Assembly (NCBI RefSeq): GCF_003286085.1
Contig: NW_020825445.1
Location: 124,001-188,000 of the forward strand
DNA from: Drosophila persimilis
Taxonomy: Eukaryota; Arthropoda; Insecta; Diptera; Drosophilidae
DNA: 64,000 nt
Direction: 5' to 3'
A model generated the notes under the pieces. That model made no database searches, was not told the origin of the DNA, and saw only the letters and a list, made by a program, of their open reading frames with translations. Of the stretch, positions 51,701 through 61,136 are shown piece after piece (the stretch's first letter is position 1; each line of letters begins with the position of its first letter). A program made the translations under genes and the position numbers.

Positions 51701-54700
51701 CCTGGGGAAGGCCGGCTCCTGGTTTTGCATTGTTTTTGCTGTGTTTGGAGAGCAGAGCCGTCGCGACGTCTCAATTTTCTCATCTTTTGATCTGCATTTC
51801 GTCTGCGAGAGCTTGCATGCCATAAAACCACCACTCCAGCGATTGCTTCGTTTCATTGATTTCTTGCTCTCTCACCCATGCGCCAGACTCGGCTGACCCA
51901 AGCTTTCGGGTCTTGCTTGCGAAAAACGAAGTTTGCTGTTGTAGCGAGCAAAAACAGATCCCGAAAACAGAGCGCCCGACTCGGCTGGCTCCGAGCTGCG
52001 CTGCCGACTCTTGCATTTTTGTTGGGAGTTTCTGTTGCTCTCTCTCGACGCTGACCGCGTCTGCATTCCTTCTCTGCTTCTGTCTATGGCTCTCTCTCTC
52101 TCTCAGTTACAGACGCGATCAATCATGTTCTAAGCTCTTTACAGTGGCAGGCTGCAGCATTGCTTTGGGAAGGGCAAGGAGAGAGAAGGGAATTCCTTGT
52201 TGAGAAAAGAAGAAGACTGTACATGGGTCTCTTTGGGAGTCATTCCGTGCAGATTTTGAGAGATCTTGTGTTTGGAAATGTTTTCTTTTAGAGGGGGGAA
52301 GAGGCTACTCTTTAGGGCTAGTGCTGCTGGCTCTAAATATACTTTATAGTTGATTTTCATTTAGTTTTTCTCTCAGTGGATTGTTGTGTGCGTGCGTGCA
52401 TATTTGAGACACGTATTGGGCAGAGCTTCTCACACCACCCCCTCTTTCGCCCCTCTCCGCTGCTCTGCTGCTGCTCACGCCTTCCTGCTGTTGCTCCCCC
52501 CTGGCCCTCTATCTGCCCCTCCTTTTGGCCAGTATATCCTTCGTTTTGGCCACTTGTCGAGTCACGTAGCAAAAAGTTTTAAGCATTGGCACTTGCGACG
52601 TGCAATGGCTACCTCCTGCCCTCCCCCTCCTGTTAGACACTATCCATCGTACTCTTTCCTTTGGCTATCACTCTCTCTACCCATCGCCTCCCTCTCTCTC
52701 TCTCTCTCTCTCTGTCGCCTTTCTGCCCATCTTTGGGGCAATCGCAAGGCAATAAATTAACAAAAATGAATGGATATATGGGGTTGGGGGCATTCACTCG
52801 AGTGGCTTCCACACAACTCAATCTGCTGTCGCCCCCCCCTCCCCCGCCTCCTCTGGTATGTGTGTTGTAAGTAGAGTAGGCCTCTCAGAGGGGCGGGGGG
52901 GTGCTGGTGGCAGGGTGTGTGACAGGGTGTGTGTGTGTGTGAGCTGCAAAGTGCAGTGGGTTATTGGCGCACTTTTATGACCGGCACAAAAATAGCTTGT
53001 CGCACGATTTCTGTCGCCTTTCTCATGCCTCATTTGGTGCTGCTCTCGACCTTTGTCCCCTTCCCCCCCACCCCCTATCCCTCTCGACTGTCCCCTTTCC
53101 ATAGCCAGCCATAGCCGTCTCTTATCGTTGTGCTCCTTTTTGCAGGACATTTTCACAATGAAAAGTGTCACAAGTTGGGCGGATGGCCCCCCCAGGCAGC
53201 TGCTGCCTGGGTCCACAGTGCACTTTATTCAATTAAAAAATATCGAGAGCGGGGGTACTTGAGGAGGGACAGCGGAGGCTCCTTCGACATGCAAATTGTT
53301 GTAAATGTCGGCCCAAAGGCAAATTGTCCAACCAATTATGATTGTCATGAGGCAAGACGGCTAATGGGAGGCGCAGGCGGAGAAGAATGAAGGCCTCAGT
53401 GGGCACAAGAGGCTGTGGGGGGCATACTGGGGCACGGGCGGAGGTAAAAAAGGTCTCCAAAGGTTTTGCGGATTGTGGATCGATTGTGGGAGACACACTG
53501 ACACAGTTTTTCCCCTCGCAGCTTAAGGAAAATGAAAGGAAAATTGAGAAATCCAAAGGAAAAATACCTTTAAACCAAATCTTTGAATACAGATATTTTG
53601 TACTTTTCTGTCAATAGCTTTGCCCTCAGAAATCAGATTTTCCCAGATATCCCAAAATATGGATTGGTTTAACAATATTTGCAGACAGTGCCGCCTGAGG
53701 TTCACATCTTCCGCCAGCATTGATCTCAAGAGTGCGGCGGATACGTACAATACCATTCGCAGTAGAGATGCTGCCGAAGAGGAGGACTGCTGGTGGAAAG
53801 TGCCCATGTTTCTATTGATCTGTGGCTGCGTTATCATTCTCTTGTTGGCATGCAGCAACCTCTGTGAATATCTTGCGTGGCTGATGAGAAATTTCAAGGT
53901 CCCAGATCTAGTCTCCGATGTCTGCGATTTCGAAGAGTCCAACCGGTGCCGGGAACCGCCCGTAGCATCAGTGAGAGCACCTCTGAGAAAGCAAGAAAAG
54001 AAGGAGAAGTGCTGCTCTTGTTGTGGTTAAAAGAAGAAACATCAACAAATTACAAAAATTATAATTTTTTAAAATTAAAAAAAAAAGTTTATTTTAAAAA
54101 ACCATTAATTAAAAAGTTTATTAACAAAAAAATTTAAAAAATAAGAAAATAAATAGAATATTAAAAATAAAATTTATATAAAATAGAATATATATCAAAT
54201 AAAATATATAAAAAATAAAGTATATACAAAATAAAATATATAAAAAACAAAGTATATAACAAATGAAATTTATAAAAAATAAATAAAAAAAAATTACCAA
54301 AAAACAGCTGCTGACAAAAACAAAAATATTAAAACGAAAAATAAATGAAAAAATATTTTAAAAATAATTAAATTATAAAAAAATGAAAAATGCAATTAAA
54401 ATGAAAAAAAGGCAAAATAAAAATGCATATTTTCTATAAATCAAAATGAGGTTTTTAAACAAATTTTCTCCACGAATTCAGTACAAACGAGGGGGAACGT
54501 TGTGAGTTGCTGCGGACACCGCAACTCTACGGTTATACCCGATACTAAGTCAGTATGGCTCTCCTCCGGCAGACGCCGCTAATATTTAACGACACGACAA
54601 AGAGTGCGTGCGAGAGAGACAGAAAATCAGTCTGAGCGTGACGTCGGGCGCTGCGTAGCCACTGCAAATTGATTTGTTCCTTTTGGCTATAAAAATGATC

Positions 54701-56912
54701 TGATCTGATCCAGATTCAGCAATCTAATAGATATGGTCATTATCTATGATTCTGCGTTTTTAGTTTTCTCAAATCTGCAATATTGTGGATGCAACAGATT
54801 TTCGTCCTTTGTGGGGGCGGATGGGGGGGGGGCGAAATTCTGAGATATACGTTTTATAGTGACATCTTAAAGGAGTGTGTGCACCAAATTTGGTTACTCT
54901 AGCCTTAATAGTCTCTGAGATTTGTGGTTGCCTCAGATTTTCGTCCTTTGCGGGGGCGGAAGGGGGTGTGGCGAAATTTGGACAGGAAACGGTCAAGGTC
55001 CGATATCACAGGAGTGTGGATACCAAATTTGGTTGCTCTGGCTTTTATAGGTTCTGAGATCCTTGAACTCATATTTTGCAATTGGCAAAACCGACCATGA
55101 AACCTGTGTGTTAGAGTGAGACAGAGCGAGAAAGAGTGAAATTGTTTTCGTGATTCTGGCTGTAATAATTATACGATCTGGTTCAGATTTTGCACTCTAG
55201 AAGATATAGTCATCTTCTACGATTCTGCGTTTTTAGTTTTCTCGTATCGTCGAAATTGTGGATGCCACAGATTTTCGCCCTTTGTGGGGGCGGAAGTGGG
55301 CGGGGCAAAGTTTTGAAATATTTTTGGAGCAGTGACATATTACAGAAGTCTGGATCCAAAACATCGTTGCTCTAGCTCTTATAGTCTTTGAGCATTAGGC
55401 GCTGAAGGGGACGGACAGACGGACAGACGGACGGACGGACAGACGGACAGACAGACAGGGCTCAATCGACTCGGCTATTGATGCTGATCAAGAATATATA
55501 TACTTTATAGGGTCGGAAACGATTCCTTCTGGACGTTACACACATCCACTTTTACCACAAATCTAATATACCCCAATACTCATTTTGAGTATCGGGTATA
55601 AAAACCAGATCCCGAAGGCCTGAAAAAAATAAACCAAATAGTCATTATAATGGAACCAACAGGATGTTTATCAATGTAAATGTGCTACCTGTTCCCGTTC
55701 TACCAATCCTGATAGGAATCCACGGAAATTTGTGTCAAGGTCAACAGCTGTCAACCCTTTTCCCCCCCTTGAGAGTCTTTTTGTAACTGGAAGACAATAA
55801 AATGACTGTGGCTGCAGGTCTGTGAAGTGTATCTGCCACAGAAACTTGCATCTTTGCATCTGTAAAAGTATCTGTTTCTTTTGTTTCCTCTGTTTGTTAA
55901 TTAATATTGAAAAAGCAACCCAAAAGTTTAGTCATGCAACACACGACTTGCACGTCGGGTACTTTTTGCACTGGCAGCTTGCAGCAGCGCTACTCTTGCC
56001 TCATCTAACCTTCATCTCCATTTCAGGCCCCGAGACTCTAGAGTCTAGAGTGAGAGTCTCTTCTGGTGTTTTCCGGTGCTTCCTTCGTGCATCAATTAGT
56101 GGTTTCATGTTTGCGGATGACAGGCAAAAGTTGCACTCAACAGATTTACACGTACATATATCAGAGATTGCCTCCGTGTGTGTGTGTGTGTGTTGCATGT
56201 TGCATGTTGTATGCCCTGGCACTCAAGGATTATACATTTTATGCGCCTCTCCGTCGTTCATCAACGTCTTGGCTGTGTTCTGTCTTCATCTTTGGGTTTT
56301 CTTTGCCAGCTTTTAGTTTTCGTGCTTCTTTTTCCTTGGGTTCTTTTGCCACCTGGTGTTGCAACACTGCCTGTCTGTCTGAGACACGAGTGAGTGTCAA
56401 ATGAGTAATGCAAATTGCAATCCACAGAGCTCCGAAAGGAGCTGCTGCTGCCAAAGGATATCCGCCACTAAAAGGAGTCTCGTCTCGTCTCGTCTGCCGT
56501 CGAAGGGTAACCTGCCAGACATTTGCATATGTACGAGTATGTCTCTGGCTTTGATTCTGTTTCTGTTTCAATTGCAGTTCTCTTCAGTTAGTTAGTCACT
56601 CACTTTGTTGCAGGATGGCAGGCGGCAGGCAGCAGGCAGCAGGCAGGCTCGAAGCAGCGGCGTTTTGCAGCTGTCATGCATATGGAAGTAGGTCGTAAAT
56701 CTCTGCCACTTTTGGGGGCTTATGCCGTGCCACGCCACGCCAGTATGTTGCAACTGCTTTTGCATATTTGATGAGTGAATGGAGGGGGGTAGCTGGGGCA
56801 GCGGGGGCAGGAGGGGCGGCTGTATCGTGTGATTAATAACTGCAAATTGCCATAATACTCCTCCGTACTCCTCCTATGATTTGTTGAGTGCCGCCGCCCT
56901 GCCTCATCGAGT

Positions 56913-56943
<31 letters not shown>

Positions 56944-57911
56944 GAAAATGGCATTGCGAGAGCTCTGTGGAAAATATGAGAGGGCTGTGATTTAAGGGCG
57001 AATAATTTTCCTGATGGAAACTAGTGGCTTTTCACATGATTTTTTTCTTACTTCTTACAGGGAACCTATCCACACACTTAGAGAAAAGATTTCAACCATA
57101 TTTCAATTAAAAATTCTGCCTTTAAATGCAAAACGTTGAGAAATTAAATAGATTTTGCTTTTATTAAAACAAAAATGTTTTTAAAAGTATTTTATCTATG
57201 AATTAAACTCTTTAAAATAATTAAAAAATATATATTAAATTAATAGAGAATATTTTTAATTTAAATATATAATCTAAATATTAAAATATTTAGTTTAAAG
57301 GGAAATATATTTAATCTTAATATGAAAATATTTAACTTTAATTTAAAATATGTATATTTAATCGTAATATGAAAATATTTAATTTAAATATTATTTATTT
57401 ATTTATTATTTGTTTTTTAAATGTGAAATATTTTTAAAGAATTTCTTTTTACTATGTCTTTAAATGCAAAACGTTGGAAAATTAAATAGATTTTGCTTTT
57501 ATTCAAACATACATTTTTTTAAAGTATTTGATTTATGAATTATACTAAAATAATTATAAAATATATATTAAATTTATAGAAATATTTTTAATTTAAATAT
57601 GAAAATATTTAATATAAATGGAAAATATATTTAATCGTAATATGAAAATATTTAATTTAAATATTATGTATTTATTTATTATTATTTTTTATTATTTTTT
57701 TTAAATTATTTTTTTACAATTTTAAAGTTTTTAAAACTAAAATTTATTATTTTAGAAAATATTAAAAATTGTAAATCCATGTTCCTCCTCTTACCCATGT
57801 ATATTTTAATCATCTATGATACATATTTTTTTTTTGCCGTTTTAGGTAAGTTCCGTTTCTGGTCAAAGTCAAGCCCTCCTTCAACGAGCAGCACTCCGCA
57901 CCCCACTTCTG
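30449..57911 (+). CDS. 5' coding exons of a second large gene, unknown product
   Basis: The first coding exon is 30,449-30,644. Its ATG has an in-frame TGA two codons upstream (30,443-30,445), which supports this start, and it ends at a GTAGGT donor. It encodes 65 residues, low-complexity and rich in Thr, Ala and Ser after MHCSRSLSAAG. The next exon I can support is 57,846-57,911, between TTGCCGTTTTAG and GTAAGC. It continues the phase-1 frame as GKFRFWSKSSPPSTSSTPHP and is exactly 66 nt, so it could be skipped without a frameshift. The intron is 27.2 kb. The rest of the gene lies downstream or beyond the window. There is no signal peptide, so the N terminus is probably cytosolic and disordered. 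The family is not recognised. Other alternative exons may hide in the intron. Confidence 0.6.
30645..33040 (+). other. Start of the 27-kb intron
   Basis: Non-coding, AT-rich. Contains a TA/TG-rich stretch at 31,290-31,325, a G-rich GGGGCGAGGGCG run near 31,410-31,442, a (CA)n run at 32,276-32,300 and poly-T runs at 32,517-32,550 and 32,641-32,650. A segment at 32,929-32,975 resembles tRNA A and B boxes but is not a tRNA gene. Confidence 0.5.
33075..33735. repeat. Ordered minisatellite array with CAGTTG units
   Basis: Short units built on (A)CAGTTTGAGAAGCACTG or CAGTTGNAG...CACTG recur every 25-55 bases from about 33,075. From about 33,331 they form a higher-order repeat of three units, near 33,331-33,476, 33,477-33,610 and 33,611-33,735. 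The GCACTG anchor is spaced 146 then 134 bases. CAGTTG occurs at 33,081, 33,106, 33,137, 33,187, 33,280, 33,430, 33,576 and 33,710. No coding frame crosses it. Confidence 0.85.
33736..35714 (+). other. Intronic sequence
   Basis: Non-coding. Includes a CT-rich region 33,738-33,870, a TATG microsatellite at 34,020-34,046, GGGACAG repeats near 34,355-34,392 and a GGCCA(T/G)GCCA repeat at 35,050-35,098. Short open frames around 34.3-34.6 kb overlap on both strands and are not convincing. Confidence 0.5.
35715..35989 (-). mobile_element. Mini-me-like element, truncated copy in reverse orientation
   Basis: Starts at TTATACCCGATACT, the reverse complement of the terminal AGTATCGGGTATAA of the other copies. 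It then carries the conserved core and a (GTCY)n tract (GTCTGTCTGTCCGTC..., about 35,850-35,880), and breaks off near 35,989 in the GGGGCGAAGT block. It is about 275 bp, so most of the left half is missing. Confidence 0.65.
36100..36345. repeat. Tandem duplication, period about 123 bp
   Basis: CCAACGATG(T/A)TTGAAGG at about 36,109 recurs at 36,232, and the GACATCTA(C/T)GAA...AAAAGTGTC block at about 36,168 recurs at 36,291. Copies are diverged and carry GGACCAAG sub-repeats in the second unit. The duplication starts about 110 bp beyond the truncated mini-me-like copy. Confidence 0.6.
36346..40125 (+). other. Intronic sequence with homopolymer-rich and C-rich tracts
   Basis: Non-coding. T-rich from 36,715 to 36,885; C-rich (CCCCTGCC)n near 37,420-37,440; TATCTG repeats near 38,167-38,193; C runs at 38,642-38,650 and 38,742-38,756; and a G-rich patch at 38,905-38,960. 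No exon supported. Confidence 0.5.
40133..40172. repeat. (GA)n microsatellite
   Basis: About 40 bp of GA repeat interrupted by two GGGAGA units. Confidence 0.9.
40312..40697. repeat. (AAT)n-rich compound array, about 385 bp
   Basis: Almost entirely A and T with scattered C: runs of AATAATAAT interleaved with AAAAATAC and AAATATAAT units. Long frames through it (poly Tyr/Ile on the minus strand) are artefacts of the repeat. Confidence 0.9.
40780..41200. other. Complex-sequence island with a DRE-like site
   Basis: Base composition becomes balanced between two repeat-rich regions. TATCGATA at 40,897-40,904 matches the DREF site, and TATCTATCGATG lies at about 40,856-40,867. A frame from about 40,918 to 41,124 (68 codons, no ATG at its start) and its neighbours do not join by clear splice sites. 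It may be a regulatory island or an unrecognised exon. Confidence 0.3.
41462..41507. repeat. (GT)n microsatellite
   Basis: About 46 bp of TG repeat with GTAT and GCGT interruptions. Confidence 0.9.
41508..42530 (+). other. Intronic sequence
   Basis: T-rich then mixed sequence. No exon supported. Two CTAGGGG(A/G)-containing segments near 41,814 and 41,871 are the only local similarity noticed. Confidence 0.4.
42531..42578. repeat. (GT)24 microsatellite
   Basis: 48 bp of uninterrupted GT repeat, followed by CTGCCCTGCC. Confidence 0.95.
43141..43182. repeat. (GA)21 microsatellite
   Basis: 42 bp of uninterrupted GA on the plus strand. A purine-only AAGAAGAAAAA-rich region continues to about 43,370, giving more than 200 bp of strongly strand-biased sequence. 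Confidence 0.95.
44041..44125. repeat. Tandem duplication, period 46 bp
   Basis: CATCATAGGAATGGCTTTTA begins at 44,041 and again at 44,087. The next 18 bases also match, so the two copies are nearly identical and probably recent. Confidence 0.9.
44917..45060. repeat. Cluster of five AAGCAGTG motifs
   Basis: AAGCAGTG occurs at 44,917, 44,945, 44,987, 45,018 and 45,053, four of them followed by CA, with spacings of 28, 42, 31 and 35 bases. Sequence between motifs is not obviously repeated. Confidence 0.8.
45481..45497. repeat. G17 homopolymer
   Basis: Seventeen consecutive G on the plus strand. Confidence 0.95.
45671..45702. repeat. (CA)n microsatellite
   Basis: About 32 bp of uninterrupted CA. 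Confidence 0.95.
45703..48330 (+). other. Intronic sequence
   Basis: No exon supported. Contains (GA)n near 46,462-46,478, tandem ATCACAGAAGA units near 46,659-46,690, a T- and A-rich region 47,240-47,480, and a GAAGGGT repeat near 47,708-47,726. Confidence 0.5.
48338..48520 (+). CDS. Possible 60-residue basic protein
   Basis: ATG at 48,338 follows an A-run and opens a 60-codon frame to TAA at 48,518-48,520. The product is Lys/Ile/Tyr-rich (MPKGKGFTKDLRVEQIKITI at the N terminus) and lacks simple-repeat bias, unlike most local frames. A second short frame begins at 48,541. No homology recognised and no splice context. It could be a small gene, a decayed element or chance. Confidence 0.15.
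   Translation: MPKGKGFTKDLRVEQIKITIRKLLFDGNLYRGGYTYIIPLKPKIFVQFKEDFYCNEINSG
48755..49010. repeat. AAT/TTTAAA-rich low-complexity tract
   Basis: About 255 bp of nearly pure A/T with recurring AATAATAAT and TTTAAATATAA units. It resembles, but is less regular than, the array at 40.3 kb. Confidence 0.8.
49011..51870 (+). other. Intronic sequence
   Basis: No exon supported. Contains a GCCCCTGCCCCT patch near 49,342-49,370, a C13 run near 50,574-50,586, (CA)n at 50,943-50,966, (GT)n at 51,484-51,510 and a GGGATGGGAT repeat near 51,383-51,402. Confidence 0.5.
51881..52140. promoter_or_regulatory. GC-richer island with direct repeat, possible internal promoter
   Basis: GACTCGGCTG recurs 92 bases apart within CGCC(A/C)GACTCGGCTG (from 51,881 and 51,973). 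The region is less AT-rich than its surroundings and ends in CTCTCTCTCTCTCAGTTACAG, where TCAGTT matches the Drosophila initiator after GAGA-type repeats. No clear DPE is found. An alternative first exon of the host gene is possible but not shown. Confidence 0.25.
52141..53640 (+). other. Intronic sequence
   Basis: No exon supported. Contains a CT microsatellite near 52,689-52,712 and a GT run near 52,928-52,941. TTTTTGCAG at 53,138-53,146 is a good acceptor, but what follows is not coding-like beyond a short frame. Confidence 0.45.
53659..54030 (+). CDS. Cys-rich single-pass membrane protein, 123 residues (nested gene)
   Basis: ATG at 53,659 (context CCAAAATGG, close to the Drosophila start consensus) to TAA at 54,028-54,030. 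Order of features: CRQC (residues 8-11) in a basic N terminus; an acidic segment with EEEDCWW at 40-46; a hydrophobic helix about 48-69 (from PMFLLICGCVIILLLACSN) that is a clear membrane span; an amphipathic juxtamembrane part; a Lys-rich segment 111-117; and a terminal CCSCCG. There are 13 cysteines. The final Cys cluster after basic residues resembles a palmitoylation site. Codon use is far more coding-like than the A/T desert after the stop. It lies within the 27-kb intron on the host strand. Family not recognised; small nested genes of this type are often testis-expressed, but that is inference. Confidence 0.7.
   Translation: MDWFNNICRQCRLRFTSSASIDLKSAADTYNTIRSRDAAEEEDCWWKVPMFLLICGCVIILLLACSNLCEYLAWLMRNFKVPDLVSDVCDFEESNRCREPPVASVRAPLRKQEKKEKCCSCCG
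54045..54330. repeat. A/T low-complexity tract
   Basis: About 285 bp of A-rich sequence with recurring AAAATATATAAAAAA(T/C)AAAGT units about 30-35 bp apart near 54,180-54,270. It contains several AATAAA hexamers that could serve the nested gene. Confidence 0.75.
54533..55601 (+). mobile_element. Full-length mini-me-like element with terminal inverted repeats
   Basis: Perfect 14-bp inverted ends: TTATACCCGATACT at 54,533-54,546 and AGTATCGGGTATAA at 55,588-55,601. The interior holds three related blocks around TTTCGTCCTTTG(T/C)GGGGGCGG (near 54,800, 54,937 and 55,275). These are followed by the GGACGGACAGACGGAC tract, the TCGACTCGGCTATTGATGCT core and a TA run. It shows no protein-coding frame, so it is non-autonomous. 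No clear target-site duplication was seen, and the related sequence may start about 30 bp further left. Confidence 0.7.
55602..57110 (+). other. Intronic sequence
   Basis: No exon supported. A GCAGGCAGCAGGCAGG repeat lies near 56,625-56,647 and a (CA)n microsatellite at 56,913-56,941. Confidence 0.5.
57118..57780. repeat. A/T-rich tandem duplication, period about 338 bp
   Basis: TTTAAATGCAAAACGTTG begins at 57,121 and again at 57,459, followed in both copies by ATTAAATAGATTTTGCTTTT. Later blocks (TAATATGAAAATATTTAATT) are repeated within and between copies. The second copy ends shortly before the 57,846 exon. Confidence 0.8.
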
Positions 57912-60900
57912 GTAAGCCTTTTCTTTCAATCCCCCATTGTCAAGGACAAACATGAAACAGAGAACATAACAGAGAACATGCCAGAGGACATGAGAGCCAT
58001 ACGATGGTCTTGGGCCATAACCGACAGACAGCCGCGGCGGCAGTCAACAAACCCATTAATGTGCCCCATTTATAAGCAACTCCAAAATGCCCCTCATTCT
58101 CCCTCGCTCTCCCTCTCTGGCATTGAAAAAACTTTCATTATGACATTTTATTGTCCTGGCTGCCCCGCCATTTGTGTTGCGCCTGTGCCTGTGTGCCCGT
58201 GCCTCTTCTTGTGGCAAGACAGACATTGACTGGCTCTGGCAGTGCTGATGTTTCTGCCTGCCAGAAGGAGACAATGACAATGATGATGGCAAATGCTTGA
58301 CGACCGCCAGACCGAAGCCATCATCGGAGAGAGGCAGGACAGGCAGGGGGGGACAGGCAGGACAGCCTCTGTGTGTGGCAATGTCAAATGCTCAGCTTTT
58401 CGTGGGCGGCGGTGGCAGGACATCAAAAACAACTAGAAAATGGTGTTCCTGTTGTTTTTCCAGTGAGCCGCCAAAAACACCAACAACTGGAAAAGTTTTT
58501 CCGGATCCCCTCCCCGCCCTATATCCCATATCCTCCACCCCTCTCTCTCTCTCTCTCTCTGTTTTGTTTGTGTTTGTGTCTCTCTGGTTTCTGGTTTCTC
58601 TGTTCTTTTTTGATGGCCTGACAATGGCGTTGATAATTATTATTAGTTTTATTTTATAGAACTTTCACAGTAGTTCGGGGAGTCGTCCATGTCTAATGCG
58701 ACCTTTGAGAGAGATGGACAGACAGAGAGAGAGACAGAGAGAGGCCGGCCAAGGTACCTATGCTAATGGAAGAGACACACTACAATGTTTTTTGTGTGTT
58801 TTGTGCAATTTGTTTTTTATTTATTGTAGAACTTTGTCATTTCTCTTTGTTGGAGATTGACAAATGATTTTTGTTTTTTTTTTGTTTGTTTGCTGATTTT
58901 CGCTAATTAGATGAACATTTTGCACTCAAATGTTAAGTGAAAAGTTTTGAGAGGCAAAAAGAAAAGACAGAAAACGAAGGAGGAGAAATGTTTGGCAGAG
59001 AGACAGAAATAACAAAAAAAGAAGACTGCAAATTGTACAAATTTTAACCGAAAAAAAGGAAAAATCTGAAGAACGAAAAGGGAAGGAAAGGGGAGTGAAA
59101 TGTTCTCCTTGACTCTCTTGAGATCAGGCTTTCTCCGGCTTTCAATTTCGCAAAAACTTTGCGATTTTACTTTTGAAAACGGGAAAATTGGTGCTCCCGC
59201 TTTCGTCTTGCGAAAGGAACAAAAATAAAAGTCATATTGAGGCACTAACATTTAAATGACGCCATTAGCAGGACTCTGCAGCTTGTGGCTGCTTTATAAG
59301 GAATACTTTTTGGTAAACCAACCTCAAATTTTGTTTTGAAATGCAGCAAAACTTTGCCCGATTTTGCCTGAGAAAACGTGTGAAAACGGGAGACCCTCAA
59401 AACGAAAATGGAAGGTTTTTGGGCGGAAAACTGAGTGCCTGTTCTGCCTGATTATTCATTAAGAACTCGAATGGCTTTCAATGTTCTTGGGTTTCCTTGG
59501 TGAACTTTTTGCCATTGTATGCCATATAGTGGCATAGGTTTTCCCCCTTAAGCGATTTCCTTCCCCCCCCCCCACACTCTCCCCACCCACCTGTGTTAAT
59601 CGTTAACAATTCTAGAAGTTTTTCTTAAGCTTTTGCCAAGTTGTTTTCACAAAGCAAATTCAATGATCCCACAAAAAAAAAAAAACCAACAAATCTTCGC
59701 GGAGAAAGCAAGCTTTTCCGTAGCGACTTTCAACTTTGGCTTTTGAACCGTGTGGAAAGGAACTTTGCTTGTTATTCGAGGGAAAATGTAAGGAAAATTT
59801 ATAAGAAAAAAAAAAACACAAAGTTTGTGCAAAAACCAAACGGGGAGAGTCTCTCTCTCTCTCTCGGTGAAAACTTCTCTATTTTCCCCTCTTTATTTCA
59901 ATGTGAAAACTTCTCTATCTTTTAGGTGTGTGCGTGTGTGTGTGTGCATGTGTGTGTGTGTGTTTTCTTCTTAATTAAATAAAATGCAATTTAAAACCGT
60001 TGATTGTGCAATGCCCCACTCGAAAACGAAAATCCCCCTAACAACCTGAAAAACAACACCCATGGAACGAGCCATGGCAATGGCAGGGCAGCCATAAGGA
60101 TGCAAGAAGCAGGGTAAGGGGCAGGGACAGAGGCAGGGACAGAGGCAGGGACAGGGACAGGGGCAGGAGCAGGGCCTGGGACAGGGACTGGTGTAGGAAG
60201 TGGTTTGGTATTTCCCTTTTGGAAACTCTCGAGCCGCTCTGCTCCGCTCACACATGAGCTGATTATGTGGCATGCCACACCGCCTACTTGCTACTCCTAT
60301 TGCTGCAAGGCCCCCCACCTAACGCCCATTGAAAGACGCTCCTTCTCCGCCCCTGGATGCCCTGTAATCCCCCTGTAGTCACCCTCAATGCCCATTACTC
60401 TCTGCTTACACCCATTATTCCCCCCCTCCCCCCTGCTTCTCCCCCTCCCCCTCTTTCTAGCGAATGTCTTAAGCAACTTGCGCGGTCGTTTAACTTTTGC
60501 GACGGCGATTAAATTTCCAAGTTCTTGGACTCAGACTCAGACTTGGAGACGGGGAAGGCCTCCGCCTCCGCCTTCGCCTTCTTTCCTCTCTCTCTCTCGC
60601 TCATTCTTATCATGTGTTTACTACACTGTGAAAGAGGACGAACAAGTGTGGAAGAGGAGAACAGAAGTGGCATGTAAGTGGTGGCAGAAAGAGAGAGCGA
60701 GAGAGAGCGAAAGAGAGAGAAGAATCTTGATGAGGAATGAAACGAATAAAGAGCCCAAAAGAATGAATCAAGAAGAATGGCACATAAGCGCATTAATTGA
60801 ATTGTAATTGCAGCCAGAGCTCTTTCTTCTCCCTCTCCCTCTCTCTCTCCCTATCTCTGTCTCTTTTACTCCTACCCGTGCTATAGCCATCTCTTTCTTC

Positions 60901-60977
60901 TCTTCTGTGAAGTGTTTGTCGCCGATTTGGAATTGAAATCAAGGCGGAATGAGAGTCGTCCTGCCACTCCAACTGGT

Positions 60978-61027
<50 letters not shown>

Positions 61028-61136
61028 TAGATACAGACACAGACACAGACACAGCTGCGTACCGCCTGAATTGGTACCCCTTAAGCCACCTTTTTCCTGC
61101 CAGAGGAACCCCCCCTGTTGGCCCCTTTCCTGTCAG
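57912..61136 (+). other. Intron after the 66-nt exon
   Basis: No exon supported. Contains CT repeats near 58,541-58,560, GACAGA repeats near 58,719-58,742, a C-run near 59,565, a GT run near 59,926-59,962, a GGGACAGAGGCA repeat at 60,116-60,180, GAGA runs near 60,690-60,718 and (CA)n at 60,983-61,023. Confidence 0.5.
60983..61023. repeat. (CA)20 microsatellite
   Basis: About 41 bp of uninterrupted CA, followed after a few bases by four ACAGAC units. Confidence 0.95.
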
